Positions 40,710 to 43,267 of a stretch of DNA of 43,267 nt are shown here, in pieces (position 1 is the first letter of the stretch; the number at the start of each line of letters is the position of its first letter). The position numbers and the translations under genes are program-made. Source of the stretch: Bacteroidota bacterium (GTDB lineage Bacteria; Chloroflexota; Anaerolineae; Aggregatilineales; Phototrophicaceae); contig JAPUDW010000325.1 in NCBI GenBank assembly GCA_027492915.1, positions 7,249 through 50,515 of the forward strand. Reading direction: 5' to 3'. A model generated the notes under the pieces. The model saw only the letters and a list, made by a program, of their open reading frames with translations. It was not told the DNA's origin and did not search any database.

Positions 40710-41657
40710 TTAACGTCCGGTTGGGGTTTTCTTCGAGTCATCGTCCAATTTGCGTTGCGCTTCTTCACGGGCTTTGCGTTCCGTTTCGCCAAAGCCGGGG
40801 TGCCATTCATCACCGAGCGCCCCTGCCGCGCGGGTTAGTACCAGTCCGCCGAGGTCACGGGCGATATATGCCAGCAGTTTGGGGCGTATCCATGTCACGG
40901 TATCGACCTGCACCGCCTTCGCACCCGCTTCGATATAATCCCGCGCGTCCTGCTGCGAATGGATGCCACCCGCGCCGATAATCGGTATGTCAGAGATTTG
41001 TTCAGCCAACTGCTGCACCAGTCGCACGATAATCGGTTTAATCAGTGGGCCATAAACGCGCCCTGTAATCAACTGTCCACTCAGCGGGTCACGGGCGGAA
41101 CCGCGCGGTGCGGCACAGGCCACAAGGCAGCTTGCGCCCGCATCAGCCGCTGCCCGCCCCATATTGAGCGTGTCGTTCATCGGCAGGCGTACCAGCACCG
41201 GCTTTTCGGTATTGCGAACAGTAGCACTGACCATCTGCTCGACTTCATCCCATGTTACATCGTCGTTCAGGCCAAGCTCGATGCCATCAATTGCGGTTTC
41301 GGCATCAATACGGCTGGCACATTTACGGGCGTGTTCAAGGCTGGTTGCGGCGATATGCATAATCACGGGCATGGGCATGGATTCCCACAGGTTACGGTAT
41401 TTTGCCAGCACTTTGCTGATGCCGGGGTTCGGGATGCCGGTATGCACCAGCGTCCCTGCTGGCAGCGGTACAACACGATTACCGATGGCAGGTCGCCACG
41501 GGGTATACGTGACCGGATTGGTGACGAACGCGCCCAACTTCTCGAAGTCGATCAGGTCGCGGTACAAGTCGCCAAAGCCGAGGATGCCCGATGCGGCCAT
41601 GACCGGCGATTCGAGGATAATAGCGTTCTTGCCGGGGCGCGTAATTTGGATTGCCAT
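40710..41657 (-). CDS. Dihydroorotate-dehydrogenase-like flavoprotein (PyrD-like, divergent)
   Basis: The 315-residue protein has the TIM-barrel layout of class 1 dihydroorotate dehydrogenases. It starts SPVMAASGILGFGD, has VTNPVTYTPWRPAIGN, GIPNPG (Asn77) and the FMN phosphate site IIGAGGIHSQQDARDYIEAG (about 226-245). The loop that holds Asn-x-Ser-Cys-Pro-Asn in true PyrD reads IELGLNDDVTWDE (126-138), so the catalytic Cys and two orotate-binding Asn are missing. VRLP replaces the usual VKL, and ACAAPRG replaces the Asn-Thr segment. AGGA precedes the ATG. It follows the PyrK-like gene by 20 nt. It probably oxidises or reduces something other than dihydroorotate. Confidence 0.85.
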   Translation of the reverse strand: MAIQITRPGKNAIILESPVMAASGILGFGDLYRDLIDFEKLGAFVTNPVTYTPWRPAIGNRVVPLPAGTLVHTGIPNPGISKVLAKYRNLWESMPMPVIMHIAATSLEHARKCASRIDAETAIDGIELGLNDDVTWDEVEQMVSATVRNTEKPVLVRLPMNDTLNMGRAAADAGASCLVACAAPRGSARDPLSGQLITGRVYGPLIKPIIVRLVQQLAEQISDIPIIGAGGIHSQQDARDYIEAGAKAVQVDTVTWIRPKLLAYIARDLGGLVLTRAAGALGDEWHPGFGETERKAREEAQRKLDDDSKKTPTGR

Positions 41658-41677
41658 CGCTTATTCCTAGCCTTTGC

Positions 41678-42424
41678 CTAATCCGGGAAGGGGATGCTGG
41701 TCATATCAACTGCTGGCCCTTGAGTACAGATGGTACAGATTTCGCCTTCGCGCAAGGTGAGCAAACACGCGCCGCACGCGCCGATGCCGCAGGGTTGGGC
41801 AGGCTGCATGACGGCGAACAAATACTGCTTATCCAATGAAGCCCGCAGGTTCTTGAAGCGATCCCATACGCGGGTCATCCGGCGCATTTCATCATCACCT
41901 TTGACGACCACAAAAACTTGATCTGCCCAGCCGACCGTCATGACCATGTTTGTCCAGCTCAAATCAGGGTCAGCATGGATAACTTCCAGTTCGGGTGGCA
42001 GCTTGTTGGTTGGATATTGGTTTGCTTCACCCGCCAGCACCAGTGTGACGCTGACACGGTTCGAAATCAGCCACGGAATCGACATGACGAGCGGTGTAGG
42101 AGCAGTATCATCAGCAATCAGCAGGACGTTGCGCAGGGTTCGTTTATAACGGAAGGGTTGCCCAACGGCACCTAGCAGCGAGACAACTTGACCCGGTTCA
42201 TAGGTGATATTAGCGGGGCGTTCGATGATAATTTCATCGTGCTTGATGCCCACCGGCCACCACGGTTCGCGCAGATAAGGGTCCCATGTTTCCTCGGCTA
42301 GTCGAGCGAGCAGCCATTGACCGGGTTTCATATCACTGCCGAAATCATGCACCGACAAATGTAAGTGCTGGTAATGTTCATTCAATCGAACGGTGCGTTC
42401 GATAATCGCTTGTGCTTCGCGCAT
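41678..42424 (-). CDS. PyrK-like electron-transfer subunit with a [2Fe-2S] site (divergent)
   Basis: The 248-residue protein follows PyrK order: an N-terminal beta barrel (KPGQWLLARL, WDPYLREPWWP), a nucleotide-binding half, and a C-terminal cluster site with Cys212, Cys217, Cys220 and Cys233 in CGIGACGACLLTL and CTQGP. The FAD motif, normally RRPxS, reads REPWW (52-56), and the glycine-rich NAD loop (VGGGIGxAP) reads IADDTAPTP. FAD and NAD binding are thus doubtful while the iron-sulfur site is kept. It precedes the PyrD-like gene by 20 nt and should form a complex with it. AAAAGG lies close to the ATG. The upstream gap is shared with the response regulator. Confidence 0.85.
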   Translation of the reverse strand: MREAQAIIERTVRLNEHYQHLHLSVHDFGSDMKPGQWLLARLAEETWDPYLREPWWPVGIKHDEIIIERPANITYEPGQVVSLLGAVGQPFRYKRTLRNVLLIADDTAPTPLVMSIPWLISNRVSVTLVLAGEANQYPTNKLPPELEVIHADPDLSWTNMVMTVGWADQVFVVVKGDDEMRRMTRVWDRFKNLRASLDKQYLFAVMQPAQPCGIGACGACLLTLREGEICTICTQGPAVDMTSIPFPD

Positions 42425-42494
42425 CCTTTTTATCCCCGATGATCGACAAGTCGCACTATTGACTATACCTGTTCCCGTATTCTACAGCCACCAG

Positions 42495-42525
42495 AATTGT
42501 TGTGACAAGTTGTGTCACAACAATT
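42495..42525. promoter_or_regulatory. Perfect 12-bp dyad in the PyrK-like/response-regulator gap
   Basis: AATTGTTGTGAC (42495-42506) and GTCACAACAATT (42514-42525) are perfect inverted repeats with a 7-bp spacer. They lie between two divergent genes, upstream of a likely promoter (TTGCGT 42535-42540, TACATT 42558-42563, 17-bp spacing) for the regulator. This fits an operator; the T run to the right also allows a hairpin. Confidence 0.65.
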
Positions 42526-42626
42526 TTTCTTAACTTGCGTCCTTATTTACAATATGCTACATTAGGTTTAGTATTTGTAACATCTCGGTTTGAAAAGGTT
42601 TGTTTCAGGATAGATAGAAGGTTAAC

Positions 42627-43267
42627 ATGGCCGAAAAGATTCTGGTCATCGATGACGAAGAAACGACGGTACAGCTCATTAGTATCCTGCTGGAGCGTCG
42701 GGGTTATGAGGTCATCAAGGCTTATCGGGCAGAGGACGGCTTGCGGAAGGCTTACCGTCACCAGCCGGATATGGTGCTGCTGGACATCATGATGCCTGAA
42801 ATGGACGGCTGGGATGTATGCAGACGCCTGCGCGAAATGTCGGATGTCCCGATTATTTTCCTGTCGGCACGCGGTGAGGCCAAAGACGTGGTACGCGGGC
42901 TTGAAATGGGCGCGGATGATTACGTCGTCAAACCCTATGAAAACGATGAACTGATCGCGCGAATTCGGGCGCACCTGCGACGCGCACCCCGCCCCAACAT
43001 CAGCGAAGAATTGGTGTTTAACGGTGGTGACTTCCGCGTAAACTTCATGAACCGCGAGGTCTATATCCGCAACGAAATTCGCCACCTGACCCCTAAGGAA
43101 TTTAACCTGCTGGGTGTGCTTGTCCGCAATGCGGGGCGCGTAGTGACACGCACCGAATTAGTGACCGAGGCATGGGGCGAAGAATACGGTGATGCGGTGG
43201 ACAGCCTGAAGTTGTACGTCCATTACTTGCGGCAAAAGCTGGAAAACGATGCTGACCGTCCTGAATA
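42627..43267 (+). CDS. OmpR/PhoB-family response regulator (C-terminal end cut by window edge)
   Basis: About 213 codons are visible before the right edge. The receiver (residues 1-115) has Asp9/Asp10/Glu11, the phospho-accepting Asp53 in MVLLDIMMPEMDG, Ser80 and Lys102 in YVVKPYEND, all intact. The winged-helix DNA-binding domain begins near residue 120 and includes LTPKEFNLLGVLVRNAGRVV and LKLYVHYLRQKLE. The protein should be activated by a histidine kinase and bind direct repeats; a kinase gene may follow outside the window. ATG at 42627 has AGAAGG before it. The strong dyad upstream (42495-42525) could be its own operator. Confidence 0.95.
   Translation, partial: MAEKILVIDDEETTVQLISILLERRGYEVIKAYRAEDGLRKAYRHQPDMVLLDIMMPEMDGWDVCRRLREMSDVPIIFLSARGEAKDVVRGLEMGADDYVVKPYENDELIARIRAHLRRAPRPNISEELVFNGGDFRVNFMNREVYIRNEIRHLTPKEFNLLGVLVRNAGRVVTRTELVTEAWGEEYGDAVDSLKLYVHYLRQKLENDADRPE

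Noticed and set aside
42497..42523. Crp binding site
   Set aside because: The TGTGA and TCACA halves are separated by nine bases, not the six that Crp needs.

Overview
The window looks like chromosome from a Chloroflexota bacterium, most likely an Anaerolineae-like lineage. This is an inference from gene style, not from a marker gene. The hints are several secreted or lipid-anchored proteins, Thr/Pro-rich linkers, two FHA-domain proteins, an LLM-type flavin oxidoreductase, group 4 glycosyltransferases, and many short palindromic repeats behind genes. I see no rRNA, tRNA, CRISPR array, prophage or intact insertion sequence. The sequence opens inside an ABC ATPase gene and ends inside an OmpR-type response regulator gene, so both edge genes are partial.

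Layout. 1-2.4 kb, minus strand: ABC ATPase (partial), ATP-grasp ligase, lipoprotein. 2.6-8.7 kb, plus strand: acyl-CoA dehydrogenase, FHA plus degenerate receiver protein, PLP aminotransferase, FecB-like binding protein, SAM methyltransferase. 9.2-12.5 kb, minus strand: a large secreted repeat protein and an unknown protein. 12.6-16.8 kb: glycosyltransferase, UPF0316 membrane protein, an AraC plus VOC gene pair, a decayed copy of the UPF0316 gene end split by a MITE-like element, a small AT-rich gene and a SIMPL protein. 16.9-21.3 kb: membrane-anchored unknown protein, EEP-family phosphatase/nuclease, Nif11-like small protein, aminotransferase, molbindin and an unknown protein. 21.4-24.5 kb: a TetR-controlled VOC plus LLM operon and a VapBC-like toxin-antitoxin pair. 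24.8-30.2 kb: a DUF4062 plus nucleoside-hydrolase/TIR-like fusion, a kelch protein, a TetR regulator divergent from a cytochrome P450, and a small membrane protein. 30.3-36.2 kb, minus strand: two tandem Tat-exported intradiol-dioxygenase-like proteins, an Eis-like acetyltransferase and a membrane-anchored cyclophilin. 36.7-43.3 kb: ABC exporter, glycosyltransferase, twin-FHA protein, a PyrK/PyrD-like pair and the response regulator.

Genes that seem to work together are the TetR/VOC/LLM unit (shared operator, and a hairpin abutting the LLM start codon), AraC/VOC (11-nt overlap), the toxin-antitoxin pair (overlapping genes), TetR/P450 (divergent), the two dioxygenases (tandem duplicates) and PyrK/PyrD (20-nt gap). 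Most other genes stand alone with their own promoters.

The most unusual points are these. The PyrK/PyrD-like pair keeps its iron-sulfur and FMN signatures but appears to lack the usual orotate-site and FAD/NAD-site residues. The DUF4062 plus NDT/TIR-like fusion could be an immune or stress effector. One receiver domain carries Glu in place of the phospho-accepting Asp. A 13-bp hairpin sits directly against the LLM start codon. A 154-bp element with 17-bp terminal inverted repeats sits inside a pseudogene fragment.
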